Source: Chrysaora quinquecirrha (taxonomy: Eukaryota > Cnidaria > Scyphozoa > Semaeostomeae > Pelagiidae). From it: a stretch of 64,000 nt of DNA. Within the stretch, counting starts at the first letter, position 1; each line of letters begins with the position of its first letter. The position numbers were made by a program, and so were the translations under genes. Below the pieces are notes generated by a model. It was given only the letters and a program-made list of their open reading frames with translations, did no database searches and was not told the DNA's origin. Location: positions 213,955 through 277,954 of the forward strand of contig JACTAT010000215.1 of assembly GCA_014526335.1 (NCBI GenBank). The letters are read 5' to 3'. Below, in pieces: positions 12,540 through 24,799 of this stretch.

Positions 12540-13090
12540 CATAATTATAATAAATTAGTATACTTTCTGTTATTTAAAAACTATCTGCACATTTTCGAAT
12601 AATTTATGCACGCAGCTGAACAGTTTTCCATTACTAAAAATATCTGGGAAACAGAAAGTAATTTATAGAAATTTATGGTAATTTATGCACATATTTCTCT
12701 TTCTTGGTTTTGCTTTGAGGCAATTCACATGCCAAATTTAAATTTAAGGCAGATTCAAGCCAGGGGGCACTCTCAAATGTTGGGGTAATGGGGATGTGCG
12801 GCCAGAATGGGTGTCTTTTTCCTTCGTTTTACCTGAGAATGGGTATGCTTTTTTAGTTTATTTACCTGAGAATGGGTGCACTTTTTCAATTAAGTTTACC
12901 TAAGAGTTGGTAATTTTCTAATTAATCTGCCAAACACTACTAAAGTTCGTTCAAAATCCGGATCTCAATACCCATGGTGGTCTTTGTTGTAGTTCTAAAA
13001 TTGGCGCGAAAATTTCAATAACCTGTGGATGGGTTTTCGTCAAATAAAATTACCTGAGAATGGGCCTAAAAAATTCCACTGTCCACACAC
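12540..13090. other. 3' flank of paralogue A
   Basis: AT-rich, with no exon recognised. It contains several ATAATTTATGCAC words like those in the array at 13370 and three loose repeats of TTTACCTGAGAATGGGT around 12830-13065. Confidence 0.4.
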
Positions 13091-13099
13091 GGGCCACAC

Positions 13100-13220
13100 T
13101 AGACTTATTACAAGAGTCGTAGTTATCGCTATTGAGTCTATGCTGGAGGCTCAAACTACTATATGGTTGTTGTTGTTGTTCCTGCTGTTTGCGATGAGTG
13201 GGACTCAGGTAATCAGTCTA
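13100..13220. mobile_element. Mutator-like miniature element
   Basis: A 121-bp element with ends TAGACTTATTAC and TAGACTGATTAC (inverted), flanked by a perfect 9-bp duplication GGGCCACAC at 13091-13099 and 13221-13229. The 9-bp target duplication is typical of Mutator-like elements. The same family occurs at 22580-22714 and 47933-48069. Confidence 0.8.
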
Positions 13221-13369
13221 GGGCCACACAACCCTATCAAAATGCGAGAGTGTCTCCCCCGGGATTTAAGCATCAGCATATTAATTATTGCACACTTGAT
13301 TTGTGCAAAATTTGCGCACTTCAATATTTTGTACGTGATAATCTATGCACAAGCTCCTTAATTATATTT

Positions 13370-14420
13370 GACGATTGATTTCATATAAAAACAATGCTTA
13401 TTGCAAATCGTTGAAATTTATCAAATATGATAATTTATGCTAATTTATTTAAATAATTATAATTTAATCACATTTCAGGTTTCAGCATCGGCTTGTTGTT
13501 AATTAAAAGTAAGTAGATAAATGATAATTTATGCTAATATATTTTAATAATTATAATTTATTCAAATTTCTGATTTCTGCACCGGTTTGTTATTAATTAA
13601 AAGTAAGTAGACTTTAAATGTTGACATAGTTACTTAGATAAATGATAATCTATGCTAATATATTTTAATAATAATAATTTATTCAAATTTCTGATTTCTG
13701 CACTGGTTTGTTGTTAATTAAAAGTAAGTAGATAAATCATAATTTATGCTAATATATTTTAATAATTATAATTTATTCACATTTCTGATTTCTGCACTTG
13801 TTTGTTGTTATTAATTAAAAGTAAGAAGATTTTAAATGTTGACATAGTTACTTAGATAAATGATAATCTATGCTAATATATTTTAATAATTATAATTTAT
13901 TCAAATTTCTGATTTCTGCACCGGTTTGTTGTTAATTAAAAGTAAGTAGATAAATCATAATTTATGCTAATATATTTTAATAATTATAATTTATTCACAT
14001 TTCTGATTTCTGCACCGGTTTGTTATTAATTAAAAGTAAGTAGACTTTAAATGTTGACATAGTTACATTGATAAATGATAATTTATGCTAATATATTTAA
14101 ATCATTATAATTTAATCACATTTCTGGTTTCAGCATCGGCTTGTTGTTAATTAAAAGTAAGTAGATAAATGATATAATTTATGCTAATATATTTTAATAA
14201 TTATAATTTATTCACATTTCTGATTTCTGCAATTAATTAAAAGTAAGTAGACTTTAAATGTTGACATAGTTACATTGATAAATGATAATTTATGCTAATA
14301 TATTTAAATCATTATAATTTAATCACATTTCTGGTTTCAGCATCGGCTTGTTGTTATTAATTAAAAGTAAGAAGATTTCAAATGTTGACACAGTTACTTT
14401 GATAAATGATATTCTATGCA
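13370..14420. repeat. AT-rich tandem array downstream of paralogue A
   Basis: Units containing GATAAATGATAATTTATGCT, TTAATAATTATAATTTATTC, CTGATTTCTGCACCGGTTTG and TTAATTAAAAGTAAGTAGA repeat about eight times. Short (~110 bp) and long forms alternate; the long form adds ACTTTAAATGTTGACATAG. No coding. Confidence 0.9.
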
Positions 14421-14439
14421 TTGTAATTTATGCCAATAG

Positions 14440-14552
14440 TCTTGAGACCTCAAAGTTTCTTATCATTTTGGGTCGAGTACTGAAAGTTTCTTTATTGATC
14501 TCAGTACTGAGTTTCTTATAAATTAGTTTCTTATAAAAAGGGTGTAATGTAA
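14440..14552. mobile_element. Right end of an AAGAAAC-type transposon
   Basis: Contains repeated AGTTTCTTA words and ends in TTTCTTATAAAAAGGGTG followed by TA. No left end was found. It may have been displaced by the tandem array on its left. Confidence 0.55.
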
Positions 14553-14554
14553 AC

Positions 14555-15030
14555 TGGATGTTTCGAAACTTTTTTCATGATCAAAACAGAAAACAAGAAA
14601 ATTTGTAACGGCCTTCCCGCCTGCCTGGATGGCCTAAACTTGCTTTATTCTCAAAATTTAGTCTGTGCTTGTGCTATGTTTGAAGGCCTAAATTATTAGA
14701 CAGAAGACGAGAGATGTAAAATAGCTATCTAGGAATCAATTAAAGAAAAAAACAAAGACAAAAAGGTTTAGATAAAGTGAAAAACGTTCCAAGAAACCGA
14801 GACCTTACCTGATTTGAGACGAACAACTTGCAGCTTGAGATTACCACGAAATGCCTGGTTGTTGCTTGCCGGTTGCAAAAAACACGAAAAGGCAAAAGAC
14901 AGCATGTTTTCCATTCATCACAACTCGCTTTGTTGACAAAAACAATGTCAACAATCTAAACAAACCGGGGGTCGCTTGCAGCAGAGCGTAGGGAGAAGCC
15001 AGAAAACCAAGTTTTTGGGAGGGGGTGTGC
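14555..15030. other. Unassigned stretch between paralogues A and B
   Basis: No gene or named repeat seen. Confidence 0.4.
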
Positions 15031-15033
15031 AAA

Positions 15034-15386
15034 GACTCTTTTTTATAAGAACAATTTTATAAGAACACGAGCCTGGATTTTGCCCAGATTTTAAGAACAA
15101 ATTAAGAACAAGCTGAGGCTGGCATTTTCAAAAGCCCTAAGAATATCAGCTAAATATGTAAGCAAGACAGTCAGACTGAACGTAAAAAGCAAGCAAACAA
15201 AGAAATAGACAAGAATGCTGCATTTTCACACAAACCTAGTACCACCCTAGACATTCATTGAAAATATAGATATCTAAGTAACCAAGGAATTAAGAACAGA
15301 TTAAGAACATTTCAGGCTCAAAAGTGGCAAAAATTTAAGAACAGCCAGCCTTAATCGAAATTTCCTGGTTCTTATAAAAAAGAGTG
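15034..15386. mobile_element. Non-autonomous DNA transposon, AAGAAC subfamily
   Basis: A 353-bp element with left end GACTCTTTTTTATAAGAAC and right end, read inward, CACTCTTTTTTATAAGAACC. Internal TTAAGAACA words repeat near both sides. TA flanks the right end and AA the left. Confidence 0.7.
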
Positions 15387-15389
15387 TAT

Positions 15390-16490
15390 CCCGAAATGAA
15401 GAGACAACTTCAATTTTTCCTGTGAGCAAAGTGTTGTGAGACAGGAAGTTCCCCAGTAGTGTTTCTGAACACGTAAATTACGCAATGGATTCTTCCAGTC
15501 AGTTACGTCATATGTTATTCTTAACTCAGTTTCTGTTGATGGTGCAATACCCCGCATTGCACCAGATGATGCAATATTTCTTTGTGTTTTCGTAAACGTA
15601 TAAATGTGAGTGCTTTGTAAATTTTAGTTAGTGTCCTGTCGTTAGTCTTGCCGTAACACTGAAGTCTTGCCGTTATATATGCCGTTAAAGTTTCCCGTTT
15701 TATCAGCCGTTTATTTAGTCGTTATATTAGCCGAGTTAGCCGTGAAGCCGCGAATACCGAAGTTTGACGAAGATTTATGAAGAATTGGCCGAGCCGTGTT
15801 TACTGTCGTTAAAATAGAGCCGAACTGCTCCGTAGAAGCCGAACTGCTTCTTGAACTGTAATTGGTATCCTGTATCTCAATTTTTGTAATTTATATCTGT
15901 GTTATTTTGTGCAAGTTCTGGTTTCCTCATTCGTCGTCTTTACTCACGCAACTATTTATACCACAGCAGACAATCGTGTGGTATAACAAAAGGGGAACAA
16001 AATGAACCCCGAAAGAAATGAAGAGACATGAACGCGAACAAAGGATATTCCGGAAAATGTACAACAGATATTTTAAGGATATGATATGAGCTATCCCATT
16101 TCCAAAAAAATTCAAAAGGATTAGAGATAATTCTGAACAAAATAATAGGTACCGGATATTTTATTGTGCAATTCTGGGATAAAAGGGAGAAAGCATACGA
16201 GGAATAGGGGATAGCTTTAGACAATAAGGGAGGGGATATGGGTATTCTGAGCCCCTAATGGGGCCTCATATGAATCCAGGGTGACCCTGCTTCGCCACCT
16301 CGACTAAAAATTAGGGTATCCATGGCAACAAATTTTGTAAACAACGGCCTAATATTCGTTTGTTTTCACTTTTCCTTGGAAAGTTTTGGTGTTCGATTGA
16401 TAACACATGCAAAATAACAATACAAGACAACTTTCCTGCGAAAGGCCGCCATGATTGAAATTTTTGCATGCATGTCATTTGTATGCATAA
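15390..16490. other. Unassigned stretch, with irregular GCCGTT repeats
   Basis: Positions 15640-15860 carry about a dozen AGCCG/GCCGTTA words without a fixed period. The rest shows no exon, RNA or transposon I can support. Confidence 0.4.
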
Positions 16491-16499
16491 ATTGTCATA

Positions 16500-17030
16500 A
16501 ATTTTCAATTTAAGAATAATTAGCTTCAGAAAAGAAAGAAAGAAAACATTTTATGCAAGGTTATCATATATTTTCCTTAGATGCATAAATTATTGACATC
16601 AGATGCAAAATAACAATAAGATAAACTGAAAAGTTGTTGTGTGCATAAATTGTCATAAATTATCAATAAAAGCATAAATTATTGTCCGAAAAGAAAAGCA
16701 ACAAAAGTTTTATGCAAATTTATCACATTTTCATATATCATAGCTGCATAAATTATTGACATCAGATGCAAAATAACAATTAGATACACTGAAAAGCTTT
16801 CTGTGCAGAAGTTTTCATAAGTTTTCAATTAAGGCATAAATTATTGTCCGAAAAGAAAAGCAGCAAAAGTTTGATGCAAATTTATCACATTTTCATATAT
16901 CATAGTTGCATAAATTATTGACATCAGATGCAAAATAACAATTAGATAAACTGAAAAGTTTTGGGTGCATAAATTTTCATAAATTTTCAATTTAAGCATA
17001 AATTATTGCCGGGAAAGTAAAGAACAATAA
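16500..17030. repeat. ~150-bp AT-rich tandem array downstream of paralogue B
   Basis: About three and a half units containing GCATAAATTATTGACATCAG, ATGCAAAATAACAATTAGAT, CATAAATTTTCA and CCGAAAAGAAAAGCA. It lies just past the 3' end of the minus-strand gene B and mirrors the AT-rich array past the end of gene A, but the units differ. Confidence 0.85.
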
Positions 17031-17162
17031 AGAACAATAAATCTTATTCATAAATTAACATAATTATTTCTTTCCAAAAGAAACCTGTCTTGAAGTATTT
17101 ATAATTGTGCTAGAATTAAAGAAACTAATAATAAAAAAGCATAATTCATGATAATTAGGCAG

Positions 17163-20100
17163 TCAATAACAACATCTCCACTTGAGATTAGCCGCCCATG
17201 ATACAGCGTCAGTAATACGCGAGCTTAGGCCATCACCACTGACTGATATTTTGTAGCCGTCGGCGCCAATCATGGTCACGTTTTTATCGAACTTCAAACT
17301 GTCACCTTTCACTCCAACCACGAGCACAGGTTTTGCAAAATGGCTGCTAACGGCGACAACTGAATTCCATTGATCCGATGATAACATTTGTTTCTGCGTC
17401 AATCTCTCGCCATGGATCTTCATGACGCCGCCGGCGGAATATGCGCCATATAACTCGCCTTTTGTCGCATCATAAAATGATACATTTGACAGCATGGCGC
17501 CCAGGCTCTTCCATTCTGACGTAGCATTCTTGAAATAGCAATTTGGGCGTGGTTGCTTCTTTATTGATGCGTATGAGCCACAAATGAATGTCAAAGAACT
17601 TGTTTTGTCAACAATCACAGTGAAAACATCATCAGCCGTGAGCTTTTTTTCATATGAATACCAGAAATTGAAAATTTTATTCTTGGAAAGCCATTTTACC
17701 TGTATTTCACTGTTGTTAGTATTTCGGCAATTATTGCGTACACAGTACGTTGCATCAAGAATCAAGTCACCAGAAATCATCTCCTTTGTTTTTCTGCTTA
17801 ATCTAGCATCGCCATCGATACGTAAATCCATGGTAATAGTGACACTGTTTCCAAGCAACAATTCACGAATTCTAAACACGTGCTCAGAGGTAGCTGGTAC
17901 AACCATTGTGTCACCACGAGATGCGTTGAGGCCCTCGGCGTGTAGGAATGTCATATAAGGAGGGACGTAGAGCTTAAGAGTGACGTCATACGCTCTTTGC
18001 AATGACGTTGTGTAATTGTGTGATATGGCAACTTTTAATGTAAAATTCTCTCCAACGGAATAGTTACGATTTTTTTGAATCCAACTTTTGATCTCCAATT
18101 GAGCAGTCTCATTTCCATGTCTTGTTGCGTTGATCAGCCTTGTTGCCCTGTGTATGTACTCATCCATGTAATTGACCGTCATTTTCATTGAAGAAAGCAG
18201 TGATGTTTGCAATGCATCATGGTCATTCACACGTCCGATAACTTCAAGTACAGCATCGGACAGTAGGCCTGTTATCTTTGCTGTTACTTGAGAAGGCTTG
18301 TTTGAAGAAGCAGGCAATTTCTCAATGTTGATTTTATGTTGTGATTCACAATGCGTCCACGTGACGTTCACATCCTCCAAGAACACCAATGGCACGCCGT
18401 TGACAACCGGAAATGAAACAGTTATTGTGAGCATGCGCAGTTTTGTTGTACTAAATCCCTCAAGTTTGACTGGTTCAATAATTTGTGTACCAACTGCGAA
18501 AGCCTTCCCATGATTCTTTGCAGTCCATGTTGCTGTCATGCCCTTAAAACAAGGCGGTGATCCCCTTAGATCATCGAACATTGTGTAGCTCCATGCTCCT
18601 GATGACAAATCAACTACTTTGATCCGGGCACATTTGTTGACAAAACTGCCAACGTCCCACCAGAATCGAGACATAACTTTTCGACTTCTATCCGTTCTCG
18701 GCCGGATCCAAATCTTTCTTCGTTGCCATTCACAACCAAACTGACATAATTATTCGGGTGTTTGCCCCCACCAGCAGAGTAATGAAGATGATTGGTCCTA
18801 ATCTGAAACAGAGGAGAGGTCAAAGTTCCAGTGGGAGCATCTCTGACTAATGTTGTTCCAGTCGGGATACTGTAATTCTTCCTTCTTGAATAGGTATCAA
18901 TCATTCTGTCTCCCACCTTTCCGATGATGTTACCTCCACCGTACCAACGTTCTCCTACGACAGGTTGATCAATGAATGCATTCCCAGTTTGCTGCCATGT
19001 CGATATATCATCATCTTCAAAATCAAATATCGGACATCCTGTGCGGACATGGATCCTGCCATCGTTAGAAAGTGCGAAGGCCTGTTTATCAGTAACTGCG
19101 ATGTCTTTGAATTTAGTCGCTCCGTAGCCGCGTCGTTCCCAATTCACCTTCAAAAACCCCGAGTCAAATACGTTAACGGCTTCCCATGTATCTCCGTTCG
19201 TGTCGATTTTCCACAGTGTTTTTGTGCCATACGCTGAGACATCTATAGCGGGATTTGAATCTATCTTTATCCAATTTGAACTCATCATTGGTGAGTTTAC
19301 ATACGGTAGCAAACCAGTGGTGAACAGACCTTTGTTCATATTCGTAACAAAACAGACTTTTAAACTGCACGACACTTTGTTGATCGAGCTGCCATACTGT
19401 TTAATCCAAACACCTGAAAAGATAAATGCGACATAAAAGTTCAGGCACTCTTCAAGTGTTATCGGGATCGTTCGTAGCAGAAGGGTTTTTAGCTGCTTTG
19501 GTACGTGCGCAGGCACTCTTCAAGTGTTATCGGGATCGTTCGTAGCAGAAGGGGTTTTAGCTGCTTTGGTACGTGCGCAGGCACCCTTCAAGTGTTATCG
19601 GGATCGTTCGTAAAAGAATGGTTTTTAGCTGCTTTCGTTGTACGTGCGTGCAGAGAACACACGGAGTCAGACGACATTCGAGAGACGATTCTCTGTCATT
19701 TCTGATCAACTGACTTCACACAGACTTTACTTTGACTTCGTACTGACTGACTACACGCTTTTTTTTATAAAGATCCTACAATCCCGGACAAAACTCAATG
19801 AGACTTCCATAAAGTTTCATCAATTTAGAAATACTTTGTACAAAATAGGAAGAAAATGAATTCCCCCTTCCCCCAATCCAATGTTGATCAATAAATGCGG
19901 TTCCAGTTTGCTGCCATGTCGATATATCATCATCTTCAAAATCAAATATCGGACATCCTGTACGGACATGGATCCTGCCATCATTTGAAAGTGCGAAGGC
20001 CTTCTTGTCAGTAACTGCGATGTCTTTGAATTTGGTCGCCAGGTAGCCGCGTCGGGTCTCTTTGATGATTTACAGATTGTTTTTTACTTTCATCTGTTTT

Positions 20101-23100
20101 TTTATTTTTGCGAAAACAACATTGATTCGGGGGAAGGGGGACGATATGTTTGGTAAGAAGAGCATTTTTCTTGTTAGTCTCATGAGTTTTGTCCGGGATT
20201 GCAGCTCGTCTCTGGCTCTGTTTAGATCCCGTGCAGATTGCTTTTGATCGGATCTTCCTCGGCAATGCGCCTCCGCATATTCCCCATTTTCAGCTTAATA
20301 AATTTGGGCTTCCAAACGGTTGTATAGAGCCTTGAGTTAAAAAAGTAAATATAGACTCATTACATGAGTCTCAGTCATTGCCAACCAAGCCGAAGTTTGG
20401 AAATAAAAGTTCTGCGATTACTCAATTCACGCTAGCGAATCTATAACTAGATAATCACTACTGTGGCGGCACTATTTGCGTACTGTGGTGGTAGTTTCTG
20501 CGTACTGCGGTGGATAATCACTACTTGTGGTTGGTTACTATGCTTGCGGTGGTGGCAGTTTTGGAGTACTGTGGTAGATAATCACTACTGTGGTGGTACT
20601 ATTTGCGTACTGTGGTGGTAGTGTTTGCGTACTGTGGTGGATAATCACTTCTTGTGGTGGGTTATAATGCTTTATGTGGTGAATACGAAATCATAGCAAA
20701 ACTGTATAGATAAAGCAAGAAAAAGCCACAAAATCCACCACAGTACGCCAAAACTGCCACCACCGCAAGCATAGTAACCCACCACAAGTAGTGATTATCC
20801 ACCACAGTACGCCAAAACTGCCACCACATCAAGCATAGTAACCCACCACAAGTAGTGATTATCCAACACAGTACGCAGAAACCACCACCACATCAAGCAT
20901 AATAACCCACCACAAGTAGTGATTATCCACCACAGTACGCCAAAACTGCCACCACCTCAAGCATAGTAAACCACCACAAGTAGTGATTATCCACCAAAGT
21001 ACGCAGAAACCACCACCACAGTACGCAAATAGTACCACCACAGTAGTGATTATCCACCACAGTACGCAGAAGCTACCACCACAGTACGCAAATAGTACCA
21101 CCACAGTAGTGATTATCCACCACAGTAGTGATTATCCACCAAAGTACGCAGAAACCACCACCACAGTACGCAAATAGTACCACCACAGTAGTGATTATCC
21201 ACCACAGTATCGAATATAGATTCGCTAGCGTGCAATTGCAATAACTAGACTGGCAGCACGAGTCCCTCCCCTCGCTGTAATTGCAGTCGTTCCTTTTCGG
21301 ATAAGCTCAGGAAGAGGTCTGCTGGGACACATTGGTTCTAAGGAGCAAAACAGACTTGTGTAGATACAACCTCGTTCCCAGGGTGAATAGGCCTCTACGT
21401 GAAACTCCGCTGTCCATATTCGACCCTGGTATCGGCTAGACTCACTCCATAAGTCCCACTACTTCGCTCGATATTGTTGTTGTTGTTTTCTACAATCGCT
21501 CAGTGTGGGACTTATGTCCTTGCAGTTCTGAAACTGGCAAGCCGCGCCATAAACTTGGCGTCCCAATCAAATTGCAGCATTTGCCTCCAGAACAATAGGT
21601 ATTGTTTTATCAACCAATGAAATGCCTTAAAATCCTGAAACTCAAGAGTGAGGACGTTGTCTGGATTTTTCGGACTGGTCTGGAAAATGTTAAGTTACTG
21701 TGCCGAAATCAAGACCAAACTGACCCGATTTCAGTGACTTTTTGGCCAAGCTGGTAACAATAAAATATTTTGGGAGTCAGACAAGCTTTTATTCTGGCTT
21801 CAAGGCAAAAGAAATCGAGTTTTTTTTATCAAAGTAACATTATTTTGCGACCCACGTTAGTTTTTCCGAATTAAGGCCCATGAGAGTCTTCAGCAGGAAT
21901 GTCGGCCGACTTGAAGACAATTTGTGAGTCTTGTAAAACAGATAAAAACAAGTCGAAAACATCATTAGATTCGCTATGAAATTTTACAACAGAATTTGAA
22001 ATAAAAATTGGAATTAATTCTCGAATAAAGGCAAGAGAGCCTTAAAAATCCCTGTTCGGTAGCATTCCGACTTTTACACATACTGGTAAAATGAAAACGA
22101 GGCATCTTTTTTTAGCCAGTTCCAGAGCTGGACATGAGTCTCTGTTGGAGTGACAAATCAAAATAAGGGGAGCGTAAACTAGAGACTCGTGTAGTGAGTC
22201 TAGGTATCGGTCTTGTCTATTCGCAATTTGATTGGCTGTTCAAACAATAGAAATTTGAAGTGACGTCACAGTTTCTTCACAATTTCACTCCAAAATAGGA
22301 CGAAAACTATGTGAAAAACATGTGAAAAAACCAAAAATTGATGGTACATGAGATATTGTATTTTGTCTGACAGTTATTAATGAAATTCTATGCATTTCCT
22401 TTCTAAGAAAATCTGCTTTCGGAATCTCCATCTTGTTTTGATGCCTAGGCCAAAATTGCCAGTATTTTGGCAGATTTTGTGGCCGGTACCAGGGCCCAAA
22501 TCGATTTGACGGTTGAGATTCGAGGAAATTCGATTTGGGGCCTGGGGACGAAGTTGGTTTAGATATTCTAAGCAATAACTAGACTTATTACACGAGTCGT
22601 AGTTATCGCTATTGAATTGAATTCCTGGACGCTCAAACTCTGACTAAAGCGAACAATAACAACATCAATTCAATTCAATGTGAACGAAAGTTAGGGACTT
22701 GGGAAGCAAGTCTAAGCAATAACTACAACTCAGGTAGTAAGTCTAAACCTAAAATAAAAATAGTCGAGTACCTCCTTGCTGTGTCGAGGCTGAGAGACCA
22801 TTAAGCGAGAAAACGTGGTCATACGTGTTGACACCAAATACCAGGCCATATCTCCCAGTAGCTATGTTTCTTACAAGACCGTCAGCCAACACCCAATCTG
22901 TTCCGCGTACGTTACTTGAAGTAATACCAGCTCGCACGACCACTGTGTTGTCTGTTCGTGTAAGCCATATACTATGATCACGATTCGTTGCCACGTCTTT
23001 GACTAATGAACCAAATAATTCAAAGCCATAATCACTGTCCATTATGTACAAATGGTTCCCTGCGTCAACTGCGAATAATACTTTATCGCTTGCTGCGATA

Positions 23101-23201
23101 ACGATGATTGATTTGCTCCTGTTTATGTCTTCCCAGAGGTCTAAATCCGCGTTTATATAGCAGATTGTCGCGAATAATGTCGCCAAGATTATAGGAGACA
23201 T
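17163..23201 (-). CDS. Secreted tectonin-repeat / jelly-roll glycoprotein, paralogue B, two exons with a 1-nt frameshift
   Basis: Paralogue of the gene at 9873, in opposite orientation. Exon 1 is 22772-23201 (ATG 23201-23199; signal peptide before NADLD; first tectonin repeats) and exon 2 is 17163-19413. The donor is G|GTACTC, the acceptor TTATCTTTTCAG, and the split codon gives Gly. Domain order matches A: tectonin repeats, FDFEDDDISTWQQTG jelly-roll with GTLTSP and FDDLRGSPP, then the sequon-rich C-terminal half ending KWRCCY. Total exon length is one base short of a multiple of three. The frame changes near 18670-18705, between EERFGSGRER and SRFWWDVG, where A is continuous. This is either a one-base deletion or an assembly indel. 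The 3.4-kb intron, absent from A, holds a 72-bp array, a captured copy of this gene, a foldback element and a 135-bp Mutator-like element. Function unknown; probably an extracellular binding protein. Confidence 0.75.
19440..19640. repeat. ~72-bp tandem repeat in the intron of paralogue B
   Basis: Nearly three copies of CAGGCACTCTTCAAGTGTTA...AGCTGCTTTGGTACGTGCG, starting about 25 bases upstream of the exon 2 acceptor. Confidence 0.9.
19770..20205. mobile_element. Inverted-repeat element enclosing a gene fragment
   Basis: Two roughly 100-bp inverted arms, 19770-19877 and 20107-20205. They share CAATCCCGGACAAAACTCA, GAGACT and CCCCCTTCCCCC and enclose the tectonin-gene fragment at 19880-20056. 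To the left at 19752 a TACACGCTTTTTTTTATAA end of the TTTTTTATAAG family is fused on; its partner end was not found. Confidence 0.65.
19880..20056 (-). pseudogene. Captured fragment of a tectonin/jelly-roll paralogue
   Basis: About 175 bases on the minus strand match the paralogues' coding region: RRGYLATKFKDIAVTDKKAF, then ALSNDGRIHVRTGC and FDFEDDDISTWQQTG. It has its own differences from A and B, for example L in RRGYLATKF. It sits in the intron of B between two inverted arms and has no splice context, so it is a dead fragment. Confidence 0.8.
20428..21232. mobile_element. Foldback transposon, copy 2
   Basis: An 805-bp copy of the CACGCTAGCG foldback family with perfect 5-bp duplication CAATT at 20423-20427 and 21233-21237. 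The right arm is longer than the left because its inner tandem words (GTACGCAGAAACCACCACC, AGTGATTATCCACCA) have expanded. It lies in the intron of paralogue B. Confidence 0.9.
21240..22570. other. Unassigned intron sequence of paralogue B
   Basis: No exon seen. Short TAGACTCACT/GAGTCTAG words near 21430, 22140 and 22190 may be decayed ends of the TAGACTTATTA element family, but no complete copy can be outlined. Confidence 0.4.
22580..22714. mobile_element. Mutator-like miniature element, copy 2
   Basis: A 135-bp element with ends TAGACTTATTACACGAG and TAGACTTGCTTCCC (inverted), with perfect 9-bp duplication AGCAATAAC at 22571-22579 and 22715-22723. It lies in the intron of paralogue B, close to the exon 1 donor. 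Confidence 0.8.
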
Positions 23202-23479
23202 TTTGACAGCAAATTTTCTCTGGATAAAGCAGGTACGCCTTCCTTCTGATCGCTTGTGGTACTACAATGTTAATCTCCAAGTTACTCGTATCTCGTAGAT
23301 TCAAATCTCTAATCGGCTTTATCGCTCTTTAGTGATTTAAAGAATTCTTATCGCCAACGTTCCAGTTGAAGCATGAAGATGAGTCGAATCACTTATCGTC
23401 TTCAACGCTCGGCAAATCTATTATCGATCCTATCACTTCAATCGTCAAACCTTTAATAGATTTTATCGCTCGTCAGACT

Positions 23480-24210
23480 CTGGTCGCTCATGAAACTGTG
23501 CTTTGGGCTCAAACAAGACCCTCAAAATCGGCTCCAACACGATACTGAAATCGACTCTAACACGATCCTCCAGTGGTCTCCGACACAATGCTCCAATCGG
23601 CCCCGACACGATCCCCCAATCGGATCCAAAACGATCCTCCAATCGGATCCAACACGATCCGTCAATCGGCTCGACACGATCCTTCAATGGCCTTCGACAC
23701 GATTCTCCGATCGGCTCTAACACAATCCTCAAATCGGCTTCGAGACGATCCTCCAATCCGATCCAACCCGATCCGTCAATCGGCTCAACAAGGCCCTTCA
23801 ATTGCCTTCTACACGATGCTCCAATCGGCTCCGACAGGATCCTCAAATCGGCTCCAAAACGATCCTCCAATCCGATTCACCACGATCCGTTAATCGGCTC
23901 AACACGATCCTTCAATGGCTTCGACACGATGCTCCAATTGGCTCCGACAGGATCCTCAAATCGGCTTCGAAACGATCCTCCAATCGGATCCAACCCGGTC
24001 CGTCAATCGACTCAACACGATCCTTCAATGGCCTTCGACACGATCCCCCAATCCGATTCACCCGATCCGTCAATCGAGTCAACACGATCCTTCAAAGGCT
24101 TCGACACGATGCTCTAATCTGCTCCAACACGGTCCTCCGTGCAACAACACGACTCTTCAATCAGCTCAGCACGATCCTCCTATGGTCTCAGACACGATCG
24201 TCCAATTTTC
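23480..24210. repeat. Minisatellite of CGATCCTCCAATCGGCTC units
   Basis: About 30 imperfect units of 22-27 bp containing ACACGATCC and CAATCGG, upstream of paralogue B. Overlapping open frames rich in S, N, R and P on both strands reflect the repeat and not genes. Confidence 0.9.
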
Positions 24211-24269
24211 GTCGGTCGCTGCCAGGCAATACTCACTTGCGAGTCACTCCAAAGTTCTGATACAGTTCT

Positions 24270-24780
24270 GAAAGAAACTTGGTTTTAAACCGGTTCTCCA
24301 GCGAATAACGTCAGCAGAACGCAGAGTAACGAATCATTCAATGGACAAAAAAACTTTTATCTTCTCAAAACTTTAACGTATATAAGAAGTATAGCGTTCT
24401 ATAAGTATCTAAGCAGCTCAACGTATATAAGAGCTCAGCGTTCCAAGTAACAAACAGTTAAGTGCGAAGATAAAAGGCAACTGTTTACTATCATCAGAAT
24501 ATAGTGTTATTTGTCAACACTCTAATACATAAAAAATTGATGTATGGTAGTACCCGCAGGCATTCTATATCAATTTAGTTGTCATGGCATCTTAACTACA
24601 TTCGGTAACAATATATAAGCTTCTGCTGGTTGACACATTCAAGGAATCCAAGCGAAATTGTCGACAGGTTGATACTTTGAAGCGAATTGTCTTACAAGTC
24701 TATGATACATTGACATAGGTAGATTATATTCAAACACAAATTTTGGGTTATGACCACATCCTGGTGATGGCTAAACGGCT
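24270..24780. other. Unassigned intergenic stretch
   Basis: Contains two loose copies of AACGTATATAAGA near 24376 and 24420. No gene seen. Confidence 0.4.
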
Positions 24781-24799
24781 TAATGTTAAGTTATTTTCT

